Of a stretch of 64,000 nucleotides of DNA, positions 8,903 to 16,379 are shown piece by piece. The DNA comes from Streptomyces hawaiiensis (lineage in GTDB: Bacteria; Actinomycetota; Actinomycetes; Streptomycetales; Streptomycetaceae). The DNA lies in NCBI RefSeq assembly GCF_004803895.1, contig NZ_CP021978.1:1364001-1428000 (forward strand), in the 5' to 3' direction. Below the pieces are notes generated by a model. The model was not told the origin of the DNA. It did no database searches and saw only the letters and a list, made by a program, of their open reading frames with translations. Each line of letters opens with the position of its first letter. The first letter of the stretch is position 1. The position numbers and the translations under genes were made by a program.

Positions 8903-10125
8903 CGGATGGGCACGCCGGCGAGGGTCCGGGCGATGACCAGGCGCTGGATCTCGCTCGTGCCCTCGAAGATGGTGTAGATGGCCGCGTCCCGGTGCATCCG
9001 CTCGACGGGGTACTCCCGGGTGTAGCCGTTGCCGCCGAGGATCTGGATCGCCTGGGCCGTGACCTTCTTGGCCGTCTCGCTCGCGAACAGCTTGGACATC
9101 GACCCCTCGGCCGCCGTGAACGGCCTGCCGTTGACCGCCATCCAGGACGCGCGCCACACCAGCAGCCGGGCCGCGTCGATGGACGTCCGCATGTCCGCGA
9201 GCTGGAAGGCCACCCCCTGGTTGTCGATGATCGGGCGACCGAACTGCTCCCTGGTCTTCGCGTAGTCGAGGGCGACCTCGTAGGCGGCCCGGGCGGTGCC
9301 GACCGCCATGGCACCGACCGCCGGGCGCGAGGCCTCGAACGTGGCCATCGCCGCGTTCTTCACGCGCTCCCCGCCCTGCCTGGCCTTCTCCCGGGCACGG
9401 GCGAGCCGCTCGTCGAGCTTCTCCTTGCCGCCGAGCAGGCAGGAGCCGGGAACGCGCACGTTGTCGAGGATGACCTCGGCGGTGTGCGAGGCGCGGATGC
9501 CGTGCTTCTTGAACTTCTGGCCCTGGGACAGCCCCTCGGTGCCCGGCGGGACGATGAAGGAGGCGTGGCCCTTGGAGCCGAGCTCGGCGTCGACGACCGC
9601 GACGACGACATGGACGTTGGCGATACCGCCGTTGGTCGCCCAGGTCTTGGTGCCGTTGAGCACCCACTCGTCCTTGGCCTCGTCGTACACGGCCCGGGTC
9701 CGCATGGAGGCCACGTCGGAGCCGGCGTCGGGCTCGGAGGAGCAGAACGCGGCGACCTTGACATCGTTGGCGTCGCCGTACATCTGGGGGATCCAGGTGC
9801 CGATCTGCTGCTCGGTGCCGTTGGCGAGGACGCCGACGGCGGCGAGACCGGTGCCGACGATGGACAGGGCTATGCCCGCGTCGCCCCAGAACAGCTCCTC
9901 CATCGCCATCGGGATGCCGAGGCCGGTGGGGTCGAAGTACTGCTGGGCGTAGAAGTCCAGGGAGTAGATGCCGACCTTGGCCGCCTCCTGGATGACCGGC
10001 CAGGGAGTCTCCTCACGCTCGTCCCATTCGGCGGCCGCGGGGCGGATCACGTCGGCGGCGAAGCCGTGGATCCAGTCGCGGACCTCCTTCTGTTCGTCGT
10101 TGAGCTCCATGGTGAACTCGGCCAT
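8899..10125 (-). CDS. Acyl-CoA dehydrogenase
   Basis: This 408-aa flavoenzyme has the ACAD signature blocks [16 protein letters not shown] and [19 protein letters not shown], and the C-terminal [10 protein letters not shown] containing the usual catalytic glutamate. It would carry out the first FAD-dependent step of acyl-CoA beta-oxidation; chain length cannot be told. GGAGGGG precedes the ATG. The gene is divergent from a TetR regulator across a 170-bp region with two palindromes, so TetR repression relieved by an acyl-CoA is a reasonable inference. Confidence 0.93.
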   Translation of the reverse strand: MAEFTMELNDEQKEVRDWIHGFAADVIRPAAAEWDEREETPWPVIQEAAKVGIYSLDFYAQQYFDPTGLGIPMAMEELFWGDAGIALSIVGTGLAAVGVLANGTEQQIGTWIPQMYGDANDVKVAAFCSSEPDAGSDVASMRTRAVYDEAKDEWVLNGTKTWATNGGIANVHVVVAVVDAELGSKGHASFIVPPGTEGLSQGQKFKKHGIRASHTAEVILDNVRVPGSCLLGGKEKLDERLARAREKARQGGERVKNAAMATFEASRPAVGAMAVGTARAAYEVALDYAKTREQFGRPIIDNQGVAFQLADMRTSIDAARLLVWRASWMAVNGRPFTAAEGSMSKLFASETAKKVTAQAIQILGGNGYTREYPVERMHRDAAIYTIFEGTSEIQRLVIARTLAGVPIR

Positions 10126-10150
10126 GTCGTCCCCTCCAGCAGCACGTGCA

Positions 10151-10179
10151 TGTTACTTGCGGTAACACCAGTCTGTTAC
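10151..10179. promoter_or_regulatory. Palindromic operator plus extra half-site upstream of acyl-CoA dehydrogenase
   Basis: TGTTACTTGCGGTAACA (10151-10167) is a perfect inverted repeat with 6-bp arms around a 5-nt spacer, and a third TGTTAC follows at 10174. It sits 26 bp upstream of the dehydrogenase start, where a repressor would block transcription. The divergent TetR protein is the obvious candidate ligand. Confidence 0.6.
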
Positions 10180-10205
10180 CGACGGGTAGTCGAAGTCAAC
10201 TCCTA

Positions 10206-10217
10206 CCGACCGGTCGG
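10206..10217. promoter_or_regulatory. 12-bp palindrome, possible TetR operator
   Basis: CCGACCGGTCGG is a perfect palindrome 78 bp upstream of the tetR start and 80 bp from the divergent dehydrogenase start. Its sequence is unrelated to the TGTTAC palindrome nearby, so the two may bind different regulators or serve the two promoters separately. Confidence 0.45.
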
Positions 10218-10295
10218 CACCCTTTCGGTGTCCTGGGCATGCTTCAGTGTTAGTTTGCGCAGGCGTCATCGAAACAGCACGGGTGGGGAGAGACC

Positions 10296-10940
10296 ATGGA
10301 CACCACGCAGCGGACCGATCAGCAACGGTCCGCCGATCGCCGTCGGCGTGAGCTGCTGGAGGCCGCCGACCGAGTGGTGCTGCGCGACGGTCCGCAGGCC
10401 TCGATGAACGCGATCGCCGCGGAAGCCGGCATCACCAAGCCCATTCTCTACCGGCACTTCGGCGACAAGGGCGGACTTTACGCGGCCCTTGCCATGCGGC
10501 ACACGGACGCGCTGCTGGACTCGCTGCGGGCGGCGCTGGACGCGCCGGCGGACCGACGGGAGCGGGTCGAGGCGACGTTGGACACGTACCTCGCGGCGAT
10601 CGAGGCGCGGCCCCAGGTGTACCGGTTCCTGATGCATCCGGCGGAGGGGGGCCAGCCGGGAGATCAGGGCTTCGATGTCGGCAAGCACAGTGCGCCGTTG
10701 CTGCGGCGGATGGGCGAGGAGCTGGCGCAGGTCATCGAGGAGCGGCTGGACCTCGGGCCGGGCGGGCAGCAGCTGGCGCGGGTGTGGGGACACGGGATAG
10801 TCGGCATGATGCACGCCGCCGGGGACTGGTGGCTGGGGGAACGGCCCTGTTCCCGTGCGGAGTTGGTGCGGAGTCTGGCTGATCTGTTGTGGGGTCGGCT
10901 TGCGGCGGCGGGGGATCGGGTCGGAGGCCCGGGGTTCTGA
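10296..10940 (+). CDS. TetR-family transcriptional regulator
   Basis: This 214-aa protein has an N-terminal TetR helix-turn-helix (about 18-64, with AIAAEAGITKPILYRHFGDK) and a helical ligand domain. The divergent acyl-CoA dehydrogenase and the intergenic palindromes suggest it is a local repressor of fatty-acid or acyl-CoA catabolism. GGGGAGAGACC precedes the ATG. It is followed by a dispersed GC-rich repeat and then the convergent deformylase gene. Confidence 0.9.
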   Translation: MDTTQRTDQQRSADRRRRELLEAADRVVLRDGPQASMNAIAAEAGITKPILYRHFGDKGGLYAALAMRHTDALLDSLRAALDAPADRRERVEATLDTYLAAIEARPQVYRFLMHPAEGGQPGDQGFDVGKHSAPLLRRMGEELAQVIEERLDLGPGGQQLARVWGHGIVGMMHAAGDWWLGERPCSRAELVRSLADLLWGRLAAAGDRVGGPGF

Positions 10941-10963
10941 CCGTCGTGTCCTGGCTGACGGCC

Positions 10964-11000
10964 GGTGGGGGTTGTTCGCGCAGTTCCCCGCGCCCCTGAG
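10964..11000. repeat. Dispersed GC-rich intergenic repeat, copy 2
   Basis: This copy has the form GGGGGTTGTTCGCGC followed by AGTTCCCCGCGCCCCTGA, between the convergent tetR and def genes. It shares about 24 nt of core with copies at 5230 and 33891. A terminator-like or structural role at gene ends is inferred from position. Confidence 0.7.
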
Positions 11001-11075
11001 GCGATGCCGCCCAGGCGCTCCAAGAGCCCGGGCGTCCCCGCGTCCTGAGGCGATGGCGCTCAGGCGCTCCACGAG
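10995..11075. repeat. Direct repeat of the def gene tail
   Basis: Two 32-nt copies starting at 10995 and 11044 match at 29 of 32 positions (CCTGAGGCGATG then CAGGCGCTCCA). The second spans the last codons of the minus-strand deformylase gene and the first lies just beyond its stop. This looks like a local duplication of the gene's 3' end. Confidence 0.7.
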
Positions 11076-11599
11076 GCACGGGCCACCTGGCGCATCAGTT
11101 TGCGGCGGCGCCAGCCCTTGAGACGGTCCGCGTACACGCGGCCCTCCAAGTGGTCGCACTCGTGTTGCAGGCAGCGGGCGAAGAAGCCCGTGCCGTGGAC
11201 GGTGACCGGGTCGCCGGTCATCGTGAAGCCCTCGACCACCGCGTGGTCGTAGCGCTCCGTGCCCGCTTCCAGGCCCGGCAGGGACAGGCAGCCCTCCGGG
11301 CCCCGGATCACCACGCCGTCCGTTTCGGTCAGGCGGGGGTTGATCACATGGCCCACATGGCGGACGTCCTCGTCGTCGGGACAGTCGTAGACGAAGACCC
11401 GCAGGGGCTCGCCGATCTGGTTGGCGGCGAGGCCGACGCCCTGCGCGGCGTACATGGTCGCGAACAAGTCCTCGACGAGCCGGGCCAGTTCGGGGCCGAA
11501 GTCGGTGACCTCCGCGCAGGGTGCGTGCAGGAGCGGGTCGCCGTGCAGGGTGAGGGGTCTCACGCGGCCGTGGGCGCCGGGGATGGAGCTGTGTCGCAT
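11060..11599 (-). CDS. def: Peptide deformylase
   Basis: This 179-aa protein has all three deformylase motifs: GVGLAANQIG (54-63), EGCLSLP with metal ligand C104, and QHECDHLEG with H146, catalytic E147 and H150. It removes the N-formyl group from nascent proteins. Streptomycetes usually have several paralogues and nothing here shows this is the main one. The ATG at 11599 is preferred because TACTCT (11607-11612, minus strand) lies 7 nt ahead, suggesting a leaderless transcript. The gene's tail is partly duplicated downstream. Confidence 0.93.
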   Translation of the reverse strand: MRHSSIPGAHGRVRPLTLHGDPLLHAPCAEVTDFGPELARLVEDLFATMYAAQGVGLAANQIGEPLRVFVYDCPDDEDVRHVGHVINPRLTETDGVVIRGPEGCLSLPGLEAGTERYDHAVVEGFTMTGDPVTVHGTGFFARCLQHECDHLEGRVYADRLKGWRRRKLMRQVARASWSA

Positions 11600-11606
11600 G
11601 GCGGCA

Positions 11607-11691
11607 AGAGTAAGGTCCTGTCGGTCCGCGCCTCCCACACGAGTTCGCCACAGTGCCGCGGTGCGGGAGTGCGAATGGATCTCGATAGGCT
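11607..11691. promoter_or_regulatory. Divergent -10 boxes for def and murT
   Basis: On the minus strand TACTCT (11607-11612) is 7 nt from the def ATG. On the plus strand TAGGCT (11686-11691) would give a leader of about 60 nt for murT. Clear -35 boxes are not evident. Confidence 0.45.
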
Positions 11692-11757
11692 GAGGTCCAC
11701 ACCACGTGGCCGTCAGGCTTCAAGGCGCGGCGCGTACGCAAGGAGGATCGAGAACTG

Positions 11758-12996
11758 ATGGCAGGCAACTCGGACCCGCTCTCGCCGCGGGCCAAGCTGG
11801 CCGTGACCGCGGGCAAGGCGGTCGCGGCGGCATCGCGCGCCGCAGGACGCGGCAGCGGTTCGGTGATCGGCGGCCGGGTCGCGCTCAAACTCGACCCCGA
11901 CCTCCTCGCCCGGCTCGCCCAGAACCTGGACGTGATCCTGGTCTCCGCGACGAACGGCAAGACCACCACCACCCGGCTCATCGCCGAGGCGCTGCGCGCG
12001 GCGGGACCGGTCGTCTCCAACGCGCTCGGCGCCAACATGCCGGCCGGCATCACCTCGGCCCTCGCCGGCAGCTCGGACGCCCGCTACGGCGTCATCGAGG
12101 TCGACGAGAAGTACCTCGCCGGCGTCGCCCGGGACACCGCCCCGAAGTGCATCGCCCTGCTCAACCTCTCGCGCGACCAGCTCGACCGTGCCGCCGAGAC
12201 CCGCATGCTCGCCGAGAACTGGCGGGAGGGGCTCGCGGGTTCCAAGGCCGTGGTCGTGGCCAACTGCGACGACCCGCTGGTGGTGTGGGCGGCGTCGTCC
12301 TCCCCCAATGTGATCTGGGTCGCGGCGGGGCAGATGTGGAAGGACGACGCCTGGTCGTGCCCGTCGTGCGGTGGCGTGATGCAGCGCCCCGGCGACGACT
12401 GGTTCTGCGGCGAGTGCGGCTTCCGCCGTCCGACGCCGAGCTGGGCGCTCTCCGGCGACCACGTCCTCGACCCGCACGGCTCGGCCTGGCCGATCCATCT
12501 CCAGCTGCCCGGCCGCGCCAACAAGGCCAACGCCGCCTCCTCGGCCGCCGTCGCCGCCGTGTTCGGCGTGCCGCCGCAGGTCGCGCTGGAGCGCATGTAC
12601 CAGGTGCAGGCGGTGGCCGGACGGTACGACGTCGTCCAGTTCCAGGGCCGTGACCTGCGGCTCCTGCTCGCGAAGAACCCGGCCGGCTGGCTGGAGACGT
12701 TCTCCCTGATCGACCCGCCGCCCACGCCGGTCATCCTCTCCGTGAACGCGCGCGGCGCCGACGGCACCGACACCTCCTGGCTGTGGGACGTCGACTACAC
12801 GCGTCTGACCGGCCACCCGATCTGCGTGGTCGGTGACCGGCGCCTGGACCTGGCGGTGCGCCTGGAGGTCGCCGACCAGCACTTCCAGGTCTACGAGAAC
12901 CTCGACCAGGCCGTGGCCGCCTGCCCGCCGGGCCGGATCGAGGTCATCGCCAACTACACGGCGTTCCAGGACCTCCGCCGCCGCGTCGGCAACTGA
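11758..12996 (+). CDS. murT: Lipid II isoglutaminyl synthase, Mur ligase subunit MurT
   Basis: This 412-aa Mur-ligase-like protein has the ATP loop ATNGKTTTTRL, a four-Cys zinc ribbon inserted in the middle domain (CPSCGG ... CGECGF) and a C-terminal DUF1727-type domain. With GatD it amidates the alpha-carboxyl of D-glutamate in the peptidoglycan stem, using glutamine as nitrogen donor. gatD follows 23 nt downstream. AAGGAGGATCG is a strong ribosome binding site before the ATG. The Cys4 ribbon and the partner gene make the assignment firm. Confidence 0.95.
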   Translation: MAGNSDPLSPRAKLAVTAGKAVAAASRAAGRGSGSVIGGRVALKLDPDLLARLAQNLDVILVSATNGKTTTTRLIAEALRAAGPVVSNALGANMPAGITSALAGSSDARYGVIEVDEKYLAGVARDTAPKCIALLNLSRDQLDRAAETRMLAENWREGLAGSKAVVVANCDDPLVVWAASSSPNVIWVAAGQMWKDDAWSCPSCGGVMQRPGDDWFCGECGFRRPTPSWALSGDHVLDPHGSAWPIHLQLPGRANKANAASSAAVAAVFGVPPQVALERMYQVQAVAGRYDVVQFQGRDLRLLLAKNPAGWLETFSLIDPPPTPVILSVNARGADGTDTSWLWDVDYTRLTGHPICVVGDRRLDLAVRLEVADQHFQVYENLDQAVAACPPGRIEVIANYTAFQDLRRRVGN

Positions 12997-13019
12997 GCAC
13001 GAGACGTCAGGGGACTTTT

Positions 13020-13748
13020 GTGAGCGACAACCAACTGCGCATCGTCTGGATCTATCCCGACCTGCTCAGCACCTACGGCGACCAGGGCAACGTCCTGGTC
13101 GTCGAACGCCGGGCCCAGCAGCGCGGCCTGGACGTGGCCCGGCTGGACGTGCGCAGCGACCAGCCGATCCCCACCTCCGGCGACATCTACCTGATCGGCG
13201 GCGGTGAGGACCGGCCGCAGCGGCTCGCCGCCGAGCGGCTGCGCCGGGACGGCGGACTGACCCGGGCCGTGGAGAACGGCGCCATCGTGTTCTCCGTGTG
13301 CGCCGGCTACCAGATCCTCGGCCACGAGTTCATCAACGACCTCGGCCAGCGCGAGCCCGGCCTCGGGCTGCTGGACGTGGTGTCGACGCGCGGTGAGGGC
13401 GCCCGCTGCGTCGGTGACGTGCTGGGCGACGTCGACGGGCGGCTCGGCCTGCCCCCGCTGACCGGCTTCGAGAACCACCAGGGCGTCACCCACCTCGGCC
13501 CCACCGCCCGTCCCCTCGCCCGGGTGCGCTTCGGCAACGGCAACGGCACGGGCGACGGCACGGAGGGCGCGTACAACGACACCGTCTTCGGCACGTACAT
13601 GCACGGGCCGGTGCTCGCGCGCAACCCGCTGATCGCGGACCTGCTGCTGAAGCTGGCCCTCGACGTCAACGCGCTGCCGCCGACCGACGACCGCTGGTAC
13701 GAGGCCCTGCGAAACGAGCGCATCGCCGCTGCTCAGCAGCCTGCGTGA
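13020..13748 (+). CDS. gatD: Lipid II isoglutaminyl synthase, glutamine amidotransferase subunit GatD
   Basis: This 242-aa CobB/CobQ-like class I glutaminase has nucleophile C94 in FSVCAGYQILG and catalytic histidine at H195 (TYMHGPVLARNP); C94 is also the number I recall for Staphylococcus aureus GatD. It supplies ammonia to MurT at the cytoplasmic face of the membrane. The start codon is GTG. A very long imperfect inverted repeat follows the gene. Confidence 0.95.
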   Translation: MSDNQLRIVWIYPDLLSTYGDQGNVLVVERRAQQRGLDVARLDVRSDQPIPTSGDIYLIGGGEDRPQRLAAERLRRDGGLTRAVENGAIVFSVCAGYQILGHEFINDLGQREPGLGLLDVVSTRGEGARCVGDVLGDVDGRLGLPPLTGFENHQGVTHLGPTARPLARVRFGNGNGTGDGTEGAYNDTVFGTYMHGPVLARNPLIADLLLKLALDVNALPPTDDRWYEALRNERIAAAQQPA

Positions 13749-13768
13749 GCACTGCGCCGCAGCGTGTG

Positions 13769-13860
13769 CGAAGCACGCGTCAACCTGCTGGTCAACAGCC
13801 CGTCTGACGGCACATCCGCACAGGTGAGCGGGGTCGTCCAGCAGGCGGACGCGTGCTTCG
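13769..13860. repeat. Long imperfect inverted repeat between gatD and pfkA
   Basis: The left arm 13769-13791 pairs with the right arm 13838-13860: 13 bp (CGAAGCACGCGTC / GACGCGTGCTTCG), a 2-by-2 mismatch, then 8 bp (CCTGCTGG / CCAGCAGG), enclosing a 46-nt loop. The loop holds a smaller CCGTC-T-GACGG stem. The right arm ends where a -35 element for the TAGGGT box at 13881-13886 would lie. It could be a gatD terminator, a paired operator allowing looping, or both; no T-tract follows. Confidence 0.75.
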
Positions 13861-13949
13861 GTCCGGCCCCTCGATGCCGCTAGGGTGGCGGGGATTCCAG
13901 CCGGACGACGCGGTCCGGACCCGGCCCACGTGGAGAAGGTATTCGGGCT

Positions 13950-14975
13950 ATGCGCATTGGTGTCCTCACGTCCGGCGGCGACTGCCCCGGCCTGAACGCC
14001 GTCATCCGGTCCGTCGTGCACCGCGCCGTCGTCGACCACGGCGACGAGGTCATCGGCTTCCGGGACGGCTGGAAGGGCCTCCTGGAGTGCGACTATCTCA
14101 AGCTCGACCTCGACGCGGTGGGTGGCATCCTCGCCCGCGGCGGCACGATCCTCGGCTCCTCCCGGGTCCAGCCCTCCCATCTGCGGGACGGTGTGGAGCG
14201 GGCCAAGGGCCATGTCGAGGAGCTCGGCCTCGACGCGATCATCCCCATCGGCGGCGAGGGCACGCTCAAGGCCGCGCGGCTGATGTCGGACAGCGGTCTG
14301 CCCATCGTGGGTGTGCCGAAGACCATCGACAACGACATCGCCGTCACGGACGTCACCTTCGGCTTCGACACGGCCGTGGGTGTGGCGACCGAGGCCCTGG
14401 ACCGGCTGAAGACCACCGCCGAGTCCCACCAGCGGGTCCTGGTGGTCGAGGTCATGGGCCGGCACACCGGCTGGATCGCGCTGCACTCCGGCATGGCGGC
14501 CGGCGCGCACGCCATCGTCGTCCCCGAGCGGCCCTTCGACATAGAGGAACTGACCCGGCGGGTCGGCGAGCGGTTCGAGGCGGGCAAGCGCTTCGCGATC
14601 GTGGTGGCGGCGGAGGGGGCCAAGCCCCGGGTCGGGAGCATGGAGTTCGACGAGGGCGGCAAGGACATCTACGGCCACGAGCGGTTCGCCGGGATCGCCC
14701 GGCAGCTGTCCGTGGAGCTGGAGGGGCGGCTGGGGAAGGAAGCCCGGCCGGTGATCCTCGGGCATGTGCAGCGGGGCGGGACGCCGACCGCCTATGACCG
14801 GGTGCTGGCCACGCGGTTCGGGTGGCATGCGGTGGAGGCCGTGCACCGGGGTGAGTTCGGGCGGATGACCGCGCTGCGCGGGACCGACATCGTGATGGTG
14901 TCGTTGGCCGAGGCCGTTCGGACGCTGAAGACGGTGCCGGAGGATCGGTACGAAGAGGCGGAGTGCGTGCTCTGA
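13950..14975 (+). CDS. pfkA: 6-phosphofructokinase
   Basis: This 341-aa enzyme has GGDCPGLNAVIR at the N-terminus, the nucleotide loop PIGGEGTLKAA and the catalytic segment PKTIDNDIAVTD with the proton-abstracting Asp. The glycine after GGE (GGEGT rather than GGEDT) points to ATP rather than pyrophosphate as phosphoryl donor. It phosphorylates fructose 6-phosphate in glycolysis; streptomycetes carry about three paralogues. A TAGGGT -10 box at 13881 would give a leader near 60 nt. The gene is closed by a strong hairpin terminator. Confidence 0.94.
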   Translation: MRIGVLTSGGDCPGLNAVIRSVVHRAVVDHGDEVIGFRDGWKGLLECDYLKLDLDAVGGILARGGTILGSSRVQPSHLRDGVERAKGHVEELGLDAIIPIGGEGTLKAARLMSDSGLPIVGVPKTIDNDIAVTDVTFGFDTAVGVATEALDRLKTTAESHQRVLVVEVMGRHTGWIALHSGMAAGAHAIVVPERPFDIEELTRRVGERFEAGKRFAIVVAAEGAKPRVGSMEFDEGGKDIYGHERFAGIARQLSVELEGRLGKEARPVILGHVQRGGTPTAYDRVLATRFGWHAVEAVHRGEFGRMTALRGTDIVMVSLAEAVRTLKTVPEDRYEEAECVL

Positions 14976-15003
14976 GGTCGCCGTGATCGGCCGGGTGCGG
15001 GTC

Positions 15004-15068
15004 GTGAGTGGTTGCTCGCGCCCACGCGGCGAAGCCGCATATCGAACACAGCCCCGCGCCCCTGAAAA
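15004..15068. repeat. Dispersed GC-rich intergenic repeat, copy 4 (interrupted)
   Basis: The sequence starts like the other copies (GTTGCTCGCGC), is broken by about 29 nt containing a GCGGC-GAA-GCCGC hairpin, and resumes as CCCCGCGCCCCTGA. It is either an insertion into the standard element or a second variant of the family. It lies just before the pfkA terminator. Confidence 0.55.
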
Positions 15069-15075
15069 CCCCGTA

Positions 15076-15117
15076 CCGCCCCCGGTCGCAGTGGCGACCG
15101 GGGGCGGTTCTACTCTT
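15076..15117 (+). terminator. Rho-independent terminator after pfkA
   Basis: A perfect 14-bp stem (CCGCCCCCGGTCGC / GCGACCGGGGGCGG) closes on an AGTG loop, followed by the T-rich TTCTACTCTT. It is the clearest intrinsic terminator in the window. Confidence 0.9.
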
Positions 15118-15164
15118 GGGGCGGACAGATGGCTGCACACCCCCACGAAACAGGAGCCGGCGGA

Positions 15165-16115
15165 ATGGATCACAGCGGGCACGGCATGACGATGGATCTG
15201 CCGCCGTTCACGCTGGGGCGAGGCCTGGAGTGGTCCACGGACCCGTTCTTTCTCGTCGCCTGCCTGGCCGGGCTGGCCCTGTACGGGTGGGGTGTCGTGC
15301 GGCTCGTCCGGCGCGGCGACAAGTGGCCCGTGGGGCGGACGGTCGCCTACGTCCTGGGCGTGCTGAGCATCATGCTCATGATGTGCACCCGGCTGAACGA
15401 CTACGGCATGGTCATGTTCAGCGTGCACATGGTGCAGCACATGGTCATCAGCATGGTGTCGCCGATCCTCATCCTGCTCGGGGCGCCGATCACGCTGGCG
15501 CTGCGGGCGCTGCCGACCGCGGGGCGGGGGCGCAAGGGGCCGCGTGAGCTGCTGCTGATGTTCCTGCACAGCCACTACATGCGGATCATCACGCACCCGG
15601 CGTTCACGATCCCGCTGTTCATCGCGAGCCTGTACGGGCTGTACTTCACGCCTCTCTTCGACACCCTGATGGGCTCCAAGCCCGGCCATATCGCGATGAT
15701 GGTGCACTTCTTCGCCGTCGGTCTGGTGTTCTTCTGGCCGATCATGGGCGTGGACCCGGGCCCGCACCGCCCGGGCTACCTGATGCGGATGCTGGAGCTG
15801 TTCGCGGGCATGCCGTTCCACGCGTTCTTCGGGATCGCGCTGATGATGGCGTCCGAGCCGATGGTCGAGACGTTCAAGAACCCGTCCGCCTCGCTCGGCA
15901 TCGAGGCGCTCGCGGACCAGAACGCGGCGGGCGGCATCGCCTGGGCGTTCAGCGAGATCCCCTCCGTGCTGGTGCTGGTGGCCCTGCTGTTCCAGTGGCA
16001 CGCCTCGGACCAGCGGCAGGCCAAACGCACGGACCGGGCCGCCGACCGCGACGGGGACAAGGAGCTCCAGGCGTACAACGCCTATCTGGCCTCGCTGAAC
16101 ACGCAGGGGCGCTGA
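15165..16115 (+). CDS. Cytochrome c oxidase assembly protein, CtaG/caa3-type membrane protein
   Basis: This 316-aa polytopic membrane protein has seven or so hydrophobic segments and the CtaG-family histidines (HMVQHMVISMVSP, HFFAVGLVFFWP). Actinobacterial members are thought to help copper delivery to cytochrome oxidase. The N-terminus MDHSGHGMTM is His/Met-rich, consistent with copper binding. The ATG at 15165 has AGGAG 8 nt upstream. The longer start at 15129 is less likely because it begins only 11 nt after the terminator tail. Confidence 0.88.
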   Translation: MDHSGHGMTMDLPPFTLGRGLEWSTDPFFLVACLAGLALYGWGVVRLVRRGDKWPVGRTVAYVLGVLSIMLMMCTRLNDYGMVMFSVHMVQHMVISMVSPILILLGAPITLALRALPTAGRGRKGPRELLLMFLHSHYMRIITHPAFTIPLFIASLYGLYFTPLFDTLMGSKPGHIAMMVHFFAVGLVFFWPIMGVDPGPHRPGYLMRMLELFAGMPFHAFFGIALMMASEPMVETFKNPSASLGIEALADQNAAGGIAWAFSEIPSVLVLVALLFQWHASDQRQAKRTDRAADRDGDKELQAYNAYLASLNTQGR

Positions 16116-16195
16116 ACACCACTCGTGTACGGGCCGTGCGCGCCGGGCGTTCGCCGGGCACCATGGAGGGACCGAACCATGAGGAGGGTGTTGCG

Positions 16196-16375
16196 ATGCC
16201 CGGTTCCACGAACGGTTCCAACTCTACGAAGACCATGGGAGCGCTCACGCTGGGCGGGCTCGTCGTGGTGACGGCCTACACGGTGGCGCTCGGCAGCAAC
16301 GGCTGGCTGTGGTTCGGCTGGGTCGTGCTGGGTCTGATCACGCTGGGACTGGTGGTCACCACGCGCAGCACCTGA
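16196..16375 (+). CDS. Small two-helix membrane protein
   Basis: This 59-aa protein has two membrane helices (about 13-33 and 37-54) and a Ser/Thr/Asn-rich N-terminus. GAGGAGGGTG precedes the ATG. It has no recognisable family motif. It probably shares the ctaG transcript (80 nt downstream), which hints at a respiratory or envelope role. It converges on the LytS-type kinase gene with 4 nt between the stops. Confidence 0.7.
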   Translation: MPGSTNGSNSTKTMGALTLGGLVVVTAYTVALGSNGWLWFGWVVLGLITLGLVVTTRST

Positions 16376-16379
16376 CGGC

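Noticed and set aside
12954..16001. A 1015-codon minus-strand frame opposite gatD, pfkA and ctaG
   Set aside because: It is antisense to three well-supported genes and crosses the pfkA terminator. Composition is His/Arg/Gln-rich as expected of a shadow frame.
16116..16195. A terminator between ctaG and the small membrane protein gene
   Set aside because: Pairing in this gap is short and imperfect with no T-run, so co-transcription is more likely.
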